A stretch of DNA of 64,000 bases from UBA1433 sp964581565 (GTDB lineage: Bacteria; Bacillota; Clostridia; Eubacteriales; UBA1433): contig CAZOOZ010000012.1 in assembly GCA_964581565.1 (NCBI GenBank), positions 3,634-67,633 of the forward strand. Reading direction: 5' to 3'. How positions within the stretch are numbered: the first letter of the stretch is position 1; every line of letters starts with the position of its first letter. Of this stretch, positions 42,413 to 51,460 are shown piece after piece. Under the pieces are notes generated by a model. That model did no database searches, was not told where the DNA came from, and saw nothing but the letters and a program-made list of their open reading frames with translations. The position numbers and the translations under genes were made by a program.

Positions 42413-43505
42413 AAAAGAAAAAAATATTCTGGGGACAGAATTATCAAAAACAATTTTTGTAAGATTTTTTATAACATTGGTTATTTACACGGTTGCGCTG
42501 ATCGTTGTATTTCTGACGGTTCGTTATATTTTTACAAGATTTACGTGGTATAAAGGGGATTTTTTATATGAACTGCTCCGCCCGATAAGCAATCATATCG
42601 TAGCATTTGTATTGGGCTGCTGGACTGTGGGATTTATTATTATTTTCATTTATCACTGGAAAAGAACATTGGAGTATATCGATATTATAGCAAAAGCGAG
42701 CAGTAAACTGGTTGATACAAATGAGGAGTATATTCATCTGCCTGTCGAGCTTAAACAAGTTGAAGAAAGACTTAATTATATCAAACAACAAGCGATTCGC
42801 AATGCACGTATTGCCAAAGAAGCGGAACAAAGAAAGAATGATTTGATAGTCTATCTTGCACATGACTTAAAAACACCGCTGACTTCCGTTATCGGATATC
42901 TAACACTTTTATGTGAAGAGAGAGATATATCAGAGGAGCTGCGCAATAAATATCTTGCGATTTCATTAGACCGTGCTGAAAGATTGGGAGATTTGATTGA
43001 CGAGTTTTTTGAAATAACACGCTTTAATTTAAGTACTCTTTCTTTGGAATTAAGCTGTGTAAATTTAAGCAGGATGCTGGAACAGATATTATATGAATTT
43101 AGACCTCAATTTGCAGAAAAAAACCTGCAGTATGAACTGCAAATTCCGCCGGATACAGAAATCATCTGTGATATCGATAAAATGGAACGTGTCTTTGATA
43201 ACTTGATCCGTAATGCCATCAACTACAGTTACTTAAACACTATGATTAAAATCATTGTATTGCAAAATCAAAATGCTATTACGATGCACTTTATAAACCA
43301 TGGCAAAACGATTCCAAAAGAAAAATTAAAAATCATTTTTGAACAATTTTATCGTTTGGATAAATCGAGAGACTCAAAAACAGGCGGTTCGGGGCTTGGA
43401 CTTGCCATAGCAAAAGAAATTATTGAGCTGCACCATGGAAGCATTGAAGTAATCAGTGAAAATGAAAAAATAGAATTTATAGTATCACTTCCAATGCCAC
43501 TGTAA
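42405..43505 (+). CDS. vanS: VanS-type sensor histidine kinase
   Basis: A 366-residue kinase with two membrane helices (about 13-37 and 62-85), a HAMP-like linker, the phospho-His in VYLAHDLKTPLTSVIGYL, and the N, G1 and G2 boxes (NLIRNAINYS; GGSGLGLAI). It begins with TTG behind GGTGGG and overlaps vanR. Its short extracytoplasmic loop agrees with VanS proteins of VanC/VanG types. A strong hairpin follows its stop. Confidence 0.85.
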   Translation: MNKKEKNILGTELSKTIFVRFFITLVIYTVALIVVFLTVRYIFTRFTWYKGDFLYELLRPISNHIVAFVLGCWTVGFIIIFIYHWKRTLEYIDIIAKASSKLVDTNEEYIHLPVELKQVEERLNYIKQQAIRNARIAKEAEQRKNDLIVYLAHDLKTPLTSVIGYLTLLCEERDISEELRNKYLAISLDRAERLGDLIDEFFEITRFNLSTLSLELSCVNLSRMLEQILYEFRPQFAEKNLQYELQIPPDTEIICDIDKMERVFDNLIRNAINYSYLNTMIKIIVLQNQNAITMHFINHGKTIPKEKLKIIFEQFYRLDKSRDSKTGGSGLGLAIAKEIIELHHGSIEVISENEKIEFIVSLPMPL

Positions 43506-43562
43506 GGAAATCGTATGATTTTTGCAGGAAAATAATAAGAAATATATAGGTAAAAACGAAAG

Positions 43563-43612
43563 AAAAATACTTTAATTTTAAGTAATATTAAATAAAATTA
43601 AAGTATTTTTTT
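43563..43612 (+). terminator. Strong hairpin between vanS and vanG
   Basis: TACTTTAATTTTA and TAAAATTAAAGTA are perfect 13-bp arms around about 13 bases, followed by seven T. It divides the cluster into a regulatory and a resistance part. No -35/-10 pair was assigned in the 20 bases to the vanG start. Confidence 0.75.
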
Positions 43613-43634
43613 ATTTGGCATAAAAGGAGAAAAA

Positions 43635-44687
43635 ATGATTAGAAAGAAGATAGCTATTTTATTTGGAGGCTGCTCTGCAGAATACGAGATATCTTTGAAG
43701 TCGGCATTTAGCGTGATCCATCATTTAAATAAAAGAAAATACAAAGCAGTTTTAATCGGCATCACCAGAGACGGACAGTGGTATCGCTATGTGGGAGAGG
43801 AATTGAATATATCAAAAGATACCTGGCATACAGACAAAGAAAATTGTATAAAAGTATTGATTTCGCAAAACAGGGGAGCAAGAGAAATCATTGAAATAAA
43901 AGACGGCATTATTAAAAAAACGGTCATTGACTGCGCATTTCCCGTGCTGCACGGAAAAAACGGAGAAGACGGAACGCTGCAAGGGCTCTTTGAGCTTGCG
44001 GGTATTCCTTTTGTGGGGTGCGACAGCGCTTCCTCTGCGCTTTGCATGGATAAAGATAAGGCGCATAAAATTGCAGCAATGGAAGGTATTCGGGTACCGA
44101 ATTCAATTGTGATTGATCAATCGTATTCATTGGATGACGTGAAAGCGCAGGCCCAAACTCTGTCATATCCTCTGTTTGTAAAGCCTATTAGATCAGGCTC
44201 TTCTTTTGGCATCAGCAAAGTTTGTGAACCGCAAAAGCTGGCGCAAGCAATAAATCAGGCTTTTTCATATGACAATAGAGTGATTATCGAAGAGGCCATT
44301 GACGGCTTTGAGGTTGGCTGTGCCATACTCGGCAGCGGCAAACTGACAATTGGAGAAGTGGATGAAATTGAAACGCGCGATGGTTTCTTTGACTATACGG
44401 AGAAATACAGCTTAAAAACTGCAAAAATTCATATTCCGGCAAGGATTGAACAGTCCACGGCACAGAGAGTAAAAGAGACAGCCGGTAAAATTTACCATGC
44501 GCTTGGATGCAGCGGCTTTGCGAGAGTGGATATGTTTTTGACGCCGAACGATGAAGTTATTTTTAATGAAGTCAACACGATTCCCGGCATGACTTCACAC
44601 AGCCGTTATCCGAATATGATGAAGGAAGTAGGCATTGGCTTTGGTGAAGTGTTAGATAAGCTGATTGCACTCAGTTTTGAAAAATGA
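43635..44687 (+). CDS. vanG: VanG-type D-alanine--D-serine ligase
   Basis: A 350-residue ATP-grasp ligase. It has FGGCSAEYEISL at the start, VLHGKNGEDGTLQG, FVKPIRSGSSFGISKV and FNEVNTIPGMTSHSRYPNM. The loop FFDYTEKYSLKTAKIHIPA is of the VanC/VanG D-Ala-D-Ser kind, not the D-Ala-D-Lac kind. It makes D-Ala-D-Ser for cell-wall precursors that bind vancomycin weakly. AAAAGGAG precedes the ATG. Confidence 0.9.
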   Translation: MIRKKIAILFGGCSAEYEISLKSAFSVIHHLNKRKYKAVLIGITRDGQWYRYVGEELNISKDTWHTDKENCIKVLISQNRGAREIIEIKDGIIKKTVIDCAFPVLHGKNGEDGTLQGLFELAGIPFVGCDSASSALCMDKDKAHKIAAMEGIRVPNSIVIDQSYSLDDVKAQAQTLSYPLFVKPIRSGSSFGISKVCEPQKLAQAINQAFSYDNRVIIEEAIDGFEVGCAILGSGKLTIGEVDEIETRDGFFDYTEKYSLKTAKIHIPARIEQSTAQRVKETAGKIYHALGCSGFARVDMFLTPNDEVIFNEVNTIPGMTSHSRYPNMMKEVGIGFGEVLDKLIALSFEK

Positions 44688-45445
44688 GTATGTATTTACT
44701 ACACAAGAGCAATATCCACACAGGGAATTTGATTCTTATAAACGCTCGGCATCCCATTGTATGCAAAGAAAATATCCGTGCGTCGCAACTCGTGCATCTT
44801 GACAGAGAAGATGAAAATGTTTTGCTACATATGAAAACGGCGAAACAGTATTTAAAATTGTGCGAAGCTGTTGGGGAAAGCGGCCAAATTGTTTTAATCA
44901 GCGGCTACAGAAGCTTTGCTGAACAGACACAAATCTATGCCAATTCCCTCAAAATGAACGGCGAAGCTTTTACAAAGCAGTATGTGGCTTTGCCGAATTG
45001 CAGCGAGCATCAAAGTGGGCTTGCCATTGATGTGGCAAAAAATGAAGAAAAAATTGATTCTATCTGCCCAAATTTCCCTTATGAAGGTATATACGGGGAA
45101 TTTAGAAATCAGGCAGCGGCCTACGGGTTTATACAAAGATATGAAAAAGAAAAAGAAAGCATTACAAATATAGCGCAGGAACCATGGCATTTTCGCTATG
45201 TAGGCATTCCTCATGCAAGCTTTATCAAGCAGCACCGTCTTTGTCTTGAAGAATATGTCGTATATCTTAAAGAGTTTGAATATCATAAAAAGCATCTTGT
45301 GATCAAAGAAGGAAAGAGGCGAGCAGAAATTGCTTACATAGCACAAGAGAATGCAGCGAATGCGGAGCTGCCCAAAAAGAGATGTTTTGAAATATCAGGC
45401 AATAATGTAGACGGATTTATCCTTACGCTATGGAGAAAATCGTGA
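44684..45445 (+). CDS. vanXY: VanXY-type D,D-dipeptidase/carboxypeptidase
   Basis: A 253-residue protein without signal peptide or membrane helix, as in cytoplasmic VanXY. The M15 zinc and catalytic motifs are present: SGYRSFAEQ, SEHQSGLAIDV and QEPWHFRYVG. It removes D-Ala-D-Ala and the terminal D-Ala of precursors, so only D-Ser ends remain. It overlaps vanG by four bases. Confidence 0.88.
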   Translation: MSMYLLHKSNIHTGNLILINARHPIVCKENIRASQLVHLDREDENVLLHMKTAKQYLKLCEAVGESGQIVLISGYRSFAEQTQIYANSLKMNGEAFTKQYVALPNCSEHQSGLAIDVAKNEEKIDSICPNFPYEGIYGEFRNQAAAYGFIQRYEKEKESITNIAQEPWHFRYVGIPHASFIKQHRLCLEEYVVYLKEFEYHKKHLVIKEGKRRAEIAYIAQENAANAELPKKRCFEISGNNVDGFILTLWRKS

Positions 45446-46650
45446 AAAAGTCAGCAAAACAGCCGCTTTCTATCAGTATAAAGGATAGCAGCGGTTATGT
45501 AGAATTCAAAAAAATTAAACGATTGACTCTCTCAAAAGAAGGCAGAGCATGGGTGGAAGTGGATATTTCAGCATTAAAACAGAATGCAAGAAGACTTCAA
45601 AGTCTGCTTAGCGAGCAGTGCAGCCTGATGGCCGTGCTAAAAGCAAACGCATATGGACATGGCGATATTGAAGTAGCAAAAGCGCTGAATGCAATCGGCA
45701 TAGAAGCCTTTGCGGTTGCGACTTGCCGAGAAGGCATACGACTGCGAAAAAACGGTATTTACGGAGAGATTTTAATTTTAGGATATACACTACCTTGTGA
45801 TTTGCCCTGCGTGGCGCATTATGGGCTGACACAAACGGTCGTGGACGCTTCTCATGCAAAAGAGCTTAATGATATTGGGGAAAAAATTCATGTTCATATA
45901 AAAGTAGATACAGGTATGCACAGGCTTGGAGTGGATGTGTTTCATATTGCTCAAATCGAAAGTGTTTTTGCCTGCGAGAATTTGATTGTTGACGGCATAT
46001 TTTCTCATCTTGGATTATCGCAAAGTTTATCAAAACGGGATATATCAGAAACCAATAGGCAGATCAGGCATTTTTTTAATGTAATTTCAATTTTGAAAAC
46101 GGAAGGCTATTGCACAGGCAAAGTGCATCTTCAATCAAGCTATGGGATTTTGAATTATCCTTTACTACCCTGCGATTATGCACGTGCGGGTATTGCGCTT
46201 TATGGAGCGGCAGATTGTCAAAATTCAGCATCTCCTGCTTTGAATCTGCAAGCGGTTCTTTCACTAAAAGCGAGGATTGCGGCAATAAAGGCAGTGACAC
46301 CGGGTCAAAATATCGGTTACGGCAGAGTGTTTGAAGCAGAGGCGCCCATGAGCATTGCCGTGGTCGCAATAGGTTATGCCGACGGCGTACCGAGAGGATA
46401 TGCACCGGGCTTTTGCTATGTGCTTCTCCATGGCAAAAAAGCGCCGGTCGTCGGCGCTATATGCATGGATCAAATGTTTATCGATTGCACAAATATTCCG
46501 CAGGCGAAAGCAGGGGATATTGTCACGATTATCGGCAGAGACGGCCTAAAGCTGATCACATGTGAAGAAGTTGCAAAAAAATGCGGTACTATACCGAATG
46601 AAATTCTAAGCAGACTATCACAGCGATTACAATATAAATATATACACTAA
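45430..46650 (+). CDS. vanT: PLP racemase of the Van cluster (serine/alanine racemase, soluble)
   Basis: A 406-residue alanine-racemase-fold protein. It has the PLP-lysine motif VLKANAYGHGDIEV, and IGYADGVPRGY and CMDQMFID toward the C-terminus. RAWVEVDISALKQNA is typical of VanT racemase domains. In most VanG and VanC clusters VanT has an N-terminal membrane acyltransferase domain of about 300 residues. Here there is none, like the split vanTr of VanL clusters, and no vanTm gene is seen. It makes D-Ser (or D-Ala) for vanG. ATG 45430 overlaps vanXY by 16 bases. Confidence 0.83.
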   Translation: MEKIVKKSAKQPLSISIKDSSGYVEFKKIKRLTLSKEGRAWVEVDISALKQNARRLQSLLSEQCSLMAVLKANAYGHGDIEVAKALNAIGIEAFAVATCREGIRLRKNGIYGEILILGYTLPCDLPCVAHYGLTQTVVDASHAKELNDIGEKIHVHIKVDTGMHRLGVDVFHIAQIESVFACENLIVDGIFSHLGLSQSLSKRDISETNRQIRHFFNVISILKTEGYCTGKVHLQSSYGILNYPLLPCDYARAGIALYGAADCQNSASPALNLQAVLSLKARIAAIKAVTPGQNIGYGRVFEAEAPMSIAVVAIGYADGVPRGYAPGFCYVLLHGKKAPVVGAICMDQMFIDCTNIPQAKAGDIVTIIGRDGLKLITCEEVAKKCGTIPNEILSRLSQRLQYKYIH

Positions 46651-46860
46651 AAAAATAACCGACTGACACCGATAAAAAAGTACTCTATGATCGTGCTGCC
46701 GATAGGTCTATTTTACACATCTGTTTTATTATAAAATTTTATTCTCATAACTTGCTCCAAATTTTTATCTACCGATGTTTTATCCATTCTTAATAGAATA
46801 CAGTTTATTGCATAAAGAGCCGCATAACGCTTTTATGTCTTGGATGGGCATATAATAAAA

Positions 46861-46880
46861 ATATTTAGGAACCTAAATAT
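46861..46880. promoter_or_regulatory. MarR operator 1
   Basis: ATATTTAGG and CCTAAATAT perfect arms around AA. The core TTAGG..CCTAA is shared with operator 2. It overlaps or lies next to a -35-like TTGACA at 46886. Confidence 0.65.
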
Positions 46881-46924
46881 TTTTATTGACATTTAAAAGA
46901 TGTGATGATATACTGCAAATGTAA

Positions 46925-46936
46925 TTAGGTACCTAA
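46925..46936. promoter_or_regulatory. MarR operator 2
   Basis: TTAGGTACCTAA is a perfect 12-bp palindrome 20 bases before the marR ATG, with the same half site as operator 1, 64 bases away centre to centre (about 60). Autoregulation of the metal operon is likely. Confidence 0.65.
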
Positions 46937-46956
46937 CAATAAATTCAAGGAGAATA

Positions 46957-47508
46957 ATGATGATTAAAACAAATGAACTATATAGCGCTTTGCGCCGTTT
47001 GAATAGGCAGATGTATCGCGTGGCTCATCGCAAAGGTCGAGGAAAAGACGGTCTTTATCAAGGACAGGAGAGTTTGCTTATTTTGATTCTTCAAAATGAC
47101 GGAGCCAGTCAGAGAGATCTGGCAGAGCAGCTCGATGTACGCCCATCTTCAATGACAGAAATGTTGACTAAACTAAAACAGCATGATCTGATTTTAAGAA
47201 AGCAAGATGAAACAGATCAGCGTGTAGTGCACATTCATTTAACTGAAGCAGGAAGAGTGCTGGCGGAGAGCCTTGCTGAAGGGAAGGATACTTTCACAAA
47301 ATCATTCTTTTGTGCCTTAACAGAGGAAGAACAAGAACAACTGTTTGTGCTTATTAATAAACTTTGTGCGGGCTTGGAAGCAACGGAGGATACGCACGGG
47401 AAAATTCATCATAAGCATGGGGCGGCTCATCACCTACACGATGATAATAAAAACGGTATACGTGAACATAGGCATCATGAGCGCAAGCCTTATCACAAGC
47501 AGCACTAG
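46957..47508 (+). CDS. MarR-family regulator with histidine-rich tail
   Basis: A 183-residue protein. Its first about 145 residues are a MarR winged helix (SQRDLAEQLDVRPSSMTEMLTKLKQ, DQRVVHIHLTEAG). The last about 37 residues hold twelve His (HHKHGAAHHLHDD, EHRHHERKPYHKQH), a metal-binding tail. It leads an operon with a DtxR-like protein and a CDF exporter, so it probably senses a divalent metal. Two palindromes precede it. AAGGAG lies before the ATG. Confidence 0.85.
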   Translation: MMIKTNELYSALRRLNRQMYRVAHRKGRGKDGLYQGQESLLILILQNDGASQRDLAEQLDVRPSSMTEMLTKLKQHDLILRKQDETDQRVVHIHLTEAGRVLAESLAEGKDTFTKSFFCALTEEEQEQLFVLINKLCAGLEATEDTHGKIHHKHGAAHHLHDDNKNGIREHRHHERKPYHKQH

Positions 47509-47555
47509 ATTCAGCTGGATTTGGCGGGGAATTATTTTTAGAAAGGATTGGTTTT

Positions 47556-47906
47556 ATGAGGCAGTCTGAAGAAAAATATTTAAAAACCATCTTTACTTTA
47601 TCAAAAAATCAAGATGGGGTGCGTTCTTCCGATATCGCTTCTATGCTCGGATATAGCAGAGCAAGTATCTCCAAAGCAATGAGGGTCTTAAAGGAAAGCG
47701 GCTATATCATTATGGAGCCATACGGCAAGGTTAATCTAACCTTCAACGGATATGAAAAAGCCAAAAATATTTTTGAACGTGAAGCCATTATTTCGGAGTT
47801 CCTTCAAAAAACACTGAATATTAATGATCAATTATCTGCAAAATATTCGGCTTATGTGGGACATATCATTGATCCGGAAACTCTGGAGAAAATGAGATGT
47901 ACATAA
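47556..47906 (+). CDS. DtxR/MntR-like regulator lacking metal ligands
   Basis: A 116-residue winged-helix protein (SSDIASMLGYSRASISKAMRVLKES) similar to short DtxR/MntR proteins. The metal ligands kept by the MntR at 19806 are changed here: MEDYLE is SEEKYLK, RH before the dimer helix is RE, and the ExxEH site is YVGH. It is unlikely to sense metal by the usual site. It lies between the marR and CDF genes with 44-48-base gaps. Confidence 0.8.
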   Translation: MRQSEEKYLKTIFTLSKNQDGVRSSDIASMLGYSRASISKAMRVLKESGYIIMEPYGKVNLTFNGYEKAKNIFEREAIISEFLQKTLNINDQLSAKYSAYVGHIIDPETLEKMRCT

Positions 47907-47950
47907 ATTAACAATGGTGTAAAAATCTATAGAGAAAGGAGAAATTCATT

Positions 47951-48832
47951 ATGGAAACATTATCAAAAGATGAGCGGGAAAACCACGGGATACTTGTCAG
48001 CGGAATCGGTATTCTCAGCAACATAGTATTATTTATTTTTAAAATGTTAATGGGATACCTCTCTAACAGCATATCCATTACTGCTGACGCGATCAACAAT
48101 TTATCGGATGCCGGTTCATGCGGTATTGCTATGATAAGCTTTAAATTTGCCAAAAAACCGGCCGATAAAAAATATCCTTTTGGATACGGACGAATGGAAT
48201 ATATATCCGGACTCATTGTGGCTTTGTTTATTCTGATTGCAGGCGTAGAACTCATTGTAAATTCAATAAGTAAAATTTTGCATCCGTCAAATCTGATTTT
48301 TAACTGGCCCACATTGATTATGCTTGTTCTCGCAATTATGATGAAACTAGGGATAGGTTTATTCAGCAGGCGCGCAAGTAAAAAAATAAATTCTATCTCC
48401 ATTCATACTTTGGCATTGGATAGTCTATGCGATGCTTTGATCACGACTATAACCTTATTTTCATACCTCATTGCATTTTTCTTCAATTGGCAGATTGACG
48501 GTTATGCCGGATTGACTGCATCTTCGTTTATATTATGGTCCGGCTTTAAAGCATTTAGAAATGCTGTGAAGCCGCTATTGGGACAGTGCCCCGATTCAAA
48601 AGTGGAGAGCCAAATCAAAGCTAAGCTTCTCGAAAATAAAGATATTATGCAGGTTCATGATTTAATGGTGCATGATTACGGACCAAACCGGTCTATTGCC
48701 TCTGTCCATGTAGTAGTTCCGTCAAACAAAGACTTGATAGAATTGCATGACGAATTGTTTTATTTGCAAAAAGAAATAGAAGAGTCATTAAATATTTACA
48801 TGAATATACATCTCGATCCGGCCAAAGCATAA
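47951..48832 (+). CDS. Cation diffusion facilitator, Mn2+-type
   Basis: A 293-residue CDF exporter with six membrane helices and a C-terminal cytosolic domain. Site A is Asn and Asp in helix 2 (NNLSD) and Asp/Asp in helix 5 (LDSLCD). This NDDD set is that of Mn2+ exporters such as MntE, where Zn2+ types have a His. It should remove Mn2+ from the cell. It ends the marR operon and has AAAGGAG. Confidence 0.82.
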   Translation: METLSKDERENHGILVSGIGILSNIVLFIFKMLMGYLSNSISITADAINNLSDAGSCGIAMISFKFAKKPADKKYPFGYGRMEYISGLIVALFILIAGVELIVNSISKILHPSNLIFNWPTLIMLVLAIMMKLGIGLFSRRASKKINSISIHTLALDSLCDALITTITLFSYLIAFFFNWQIDGYAGLTASSFILWSGFKAFRNAVKPLLGQCPDSKVESQIKAKLLENKDIMQVHDLMVHDYGPNRSIASVHVVVPSNKDLIELHDELFYLQKEIEESLNIYMNIHLDPAKA

Positions 48833-48891
48833 GATATTCAATTATATTTGGCGAATTCATAAAATAATAATTTCAATTACTTTTAAAAAAA

Positions 48892-49695
48892 TTATAGTTT
48901 CATTTCCGAAAGTTTGCTGTCCAGATACCTTTTCTTATATTTGATGTTGGCTGTTTTGCTGATTTTATTGATGATGTTGTAATTGACAACGCTTCCGACA
49001 GTGCCGACGATAGGGATACTCTGAATGAATTTTGCCGTCAGCAGTGCATCTGAAAGCGCCTCTGATGCTTTTTTCATATAAAGCTGTAAATCAATTTGCA
49101 TGGGATAGTTTTTATCGATGCATATTTGCAGGCTTTGAAGTTCATCATTAAACTTCAATTTTTCATCTTCTTTACTGACCGCAGTGCAAATCAAAAGAAG
49201 AATGTATGCTTTTTCTTCATCGCTTTTATAATCAAATCCATAACTGAGAGCGACTTCATAGATTGTTTTCATAATCATTGCGATAAAAAGAGGAATATCG
49301 GGAAGACCAACGCCAAAAAAACCCAGCACGCCTCCTTCGAGCACAGAAATGGATGAATTGATCATCTTAGAATAGTTGGCTCTTTTGCCCAGCTTTCTCA
49401 TATGTTTGCCGGAAAATTTTTTGTCGAGAGTGTAATTATTGATATCATAAGCAAACTGTGCTTTATCTTTATCGTACGTTTTTTCAATGGCAGCGGTCCC
49501 TTTTTCAAATATGATTTGAAAACCTTTATAAAAAGCGCTGTTCAGCATTGTGCTTACTTTTTGAGGAATTTTTCCTTCGATCTTTTCTTTCAAAGGAGAA
49601 ATCGTAGATTTCATAATTTTATTCGGCTGACGGCTCAGCATTTTATTTTCTTGTTTTTTTACTTTATTGTATTGTTTTATAAATGAGTTGCTCAT
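48892..49695 (-). CDS. EcsC-family protein
   Basis: A 267-residue protein with the EcsC domain (VGLPDIPLFIAMIMKTIYEVALSYG and the SIPIVGTVGSVVNYNIINKI end). It is amphipathic, with a Lys-rich first 60 residues. ATG 49695 has AGGA eight bases ahead; GTG 49701 is a poorer start. EcsC proteins are linked with membrane or ABC-transporter maturation in Bacillus, but no ecsAB is here. Function uncertain. Confidence 0.82.
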   Translation of the reverse strand: MSNSFIKQYNKVKKQENKMLSRQPNKIMKSTISPLKEKIEGKIPQKVSTMLNSAFYKGFQIIFEKGTAAIEKTYDKDKAQFAYDINNYTLDKKFSGKHMRKLGKRANYSKMINSSISVLEGGVLGFFGVGLPDIPLFIAMIMKTIYEVALSYGFDYKSDEEKAYILLLICTAVSKEDEKLKFNDELQSLQICIDKNYPMQIDLQLYMKKASEALSDALLTAKFIQSIPIVGTVGSVVNYNIINKISKTANIKYKKRYLDSKLSEMKL

Positions 49696-49921
49696 TTTCA
49701 CACATCCTAATTTTTAAAATAACATATGGTTATTTTATTAGTCTTTGTACTATTGATTTGTTTATTCATAATATAAAGATTTTAATATCCGCTTTCATTA
49801 TAATTTGAAAAATAGTTTAACACAATCCTTGCTGCAACATTTTTAAAAAGGTTTTTATGTTTAATATTTATAAAAATGTTCATAATAACTACTACTGATT
49901 AATAATCTATGAGGAACATTC

Positions 49922-51460
49922 ATGTTGTGGTTTCATAAACGTAAGAAAATTAAAGATAAAAAAGTAAAAACAAATACAAATATTAATTCAAGTGAAGATG
50001 CGAATGAAGTTACTTTGTCTTCTTCATTAAAAGATAACGTTGCATTTATTCACCGGCTTTTCGTTGACGACGATACGCTGGTAACAAGAAATATAAAAAA
50101 CAAAGAAGAAGTTAAATTTTATCTGTTTTACAGTGACGGGCTTGTGAACTCCCTTACTCTAAACGAGCATATTGTAGGGCCTCTGCTAACCAGCCAGGTA
50201 AAAAAAAGCAAGGATGCCATCGATCTTCTTTTAAATCATGTGCTTAAAGTCAGCGAGACAAAAACCACAACAAAAATAAAAGATATCGTTCAGGCAATCA
50301 CGTATGGAGATACAGTTGTTCTTGTAGAGGGTCAGGATCAGGCGATCATATTAAACAGCAAATTATTTTTTATGAGAGCGATCACGGAGCCCGACAATGA
50401 AAAAGCCGTAAGCGGTCCGAGAGAAGGTTTCAGTGAAGTATTGCTTGTTAATTTATCATTGGTGCGCAGAAGACTGCGTACCAATGATTTGAAAATGAAA
50501 TACCACAGTATTGGAGAGCGCACGCAAACACAATTATGCATTTGTTATCTCGACAGCCTTGTAGACAAAAAAGTGCTTGATGAACTGTATCGCAGGCTTG
50601 AAAAAATAAACATTGACGGCGTGCTTGATGTGAATTATATCTCAGAAAACATGCGCGATACCAAGTATACATTGTTTCGACAAACAGGCATTACGGAAAA
50701 ACCCGACTGTGTTGTCGGCAAGCTGCTGGAAGGCAGGATCGCCGTTTTCGTCGATGGCTCGCCTGCGGTAATGACGGTTCCTTATTTATTTATAGAAAAT
50801 TTTCAGATGAGTGATGATTATTTCACCAATTTTTTCTATGCGTCGATTGCGAGGATATTGCGTGTAACATCTTATTTTCTTGCGGTGCTCACGCCAGGGC
50901 TCTATTTAGCTCTTGTTGCATTTCATAAAGAAATGATCCCGACGGTATTTTTTTTAAATGTTGCGGCCGAAAGGAGCAGTGTTCCCTTTCCGGTTATCAT
51001 CGAAATGACGCTGATGCTGATCGTTTTTGATTTTCTGCGGGAAGCGGGACTGCGCATGCCTTCCAATGTGGGCTCGGCGCTCAGTATCGTAGGCGCTTTG
51101 GTCATCGGGCAGGCAGCCGTTGATGCAAAGATTTTAGACGCGCCCGTCATTATTGTTGTCGGATTCAGCGCCATCACATCTCTTTTAACGCCAAGAATGG
51201 GAGCTTCGATTACGGTTATTCGTCTGGCTTTTATCGCTGCTGCGGGGCTGCTGGGATTATACGGTTATATGCTGCTGCTGGTTGTACTCATCGTGCATCT
51301 TTATAATCTGCGCTCAATGGGGGTGTCCCAGCTTCAAACATATGAGGATTTGCACTATCAGAGCATAAAAGATATTTTTATAAGAGGGCCGTGGTTTAAG
51401 ATGAAAAAGCGGCCTGATATAGCGCAGGATATCATTAGGTTAGAGATAAATGATGAATAA
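49922..51460 (+). CDS. gerA: Spore germination receptor subunit GerA-type
   Basis: A 512-residue protein with a hydrophilic N-terminal half and five or so membrane helices in the C-terminal half (PGLYLALVAFHKEMIPT; EITMLIVFDFLREAGLRMP-like helix). It is the A subunit of the nutrient receptor in the spore inner membrane. It is first in an operon A-C-small-B. GAGGAAC precedes the ATG. Confidence 0.9.
   Translation: MLWFHKRKKIKDKKVKTNTNINSSEDANEVTLSSSLKDNVAFIHRLFVDDDTLVTRNIKNKEEVKFYLFYSDGLVNSLTLNEHIVGPLLTSQVKKSKDAIDLLLNHVLKVSETKTTTKIKDIVQAITYGDTVVLVEGQDQAIILNSKLFFMRAITEPDNEKAVSGPREGFSEVLLVNLSLVRRRLRTNDLKMKYHSIGERTQTQLCICYLDSLVDKKVLDELYRRLEKINIDGVLDVNYISENMRDTKYTLFRQTGITEKPDCVVGKLLEGRIAVFVDGSPAVMTVPYLFIENFQMSDDYFTNFFYASIARILRVTSYFLAVLTPGLYLALVAFHKEMIPTVFFLNVAAERSSVPFPVIIEMTLMLIVFDFLREAGLRMPSNVGSALSIVGALVIGQAAVDAKILDAPVIIVVGFSAITSLLTPRMGASITVIRLAFIAAAGLLGLYGYMLLLVVLIVHLYNLRSMGVSQLQTYEDLHYQSIKDIFIRGPWFKMKKRPDIAQDIIRLEINDE

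Noticed and set aside
47908..48402. Minus-strand frame of 164 codons inside the CDF gene
   Set aside because: It is a shadow of the CDF gene, which has clear membrane helices, metal motifs and a ribosome site on the plus strand.
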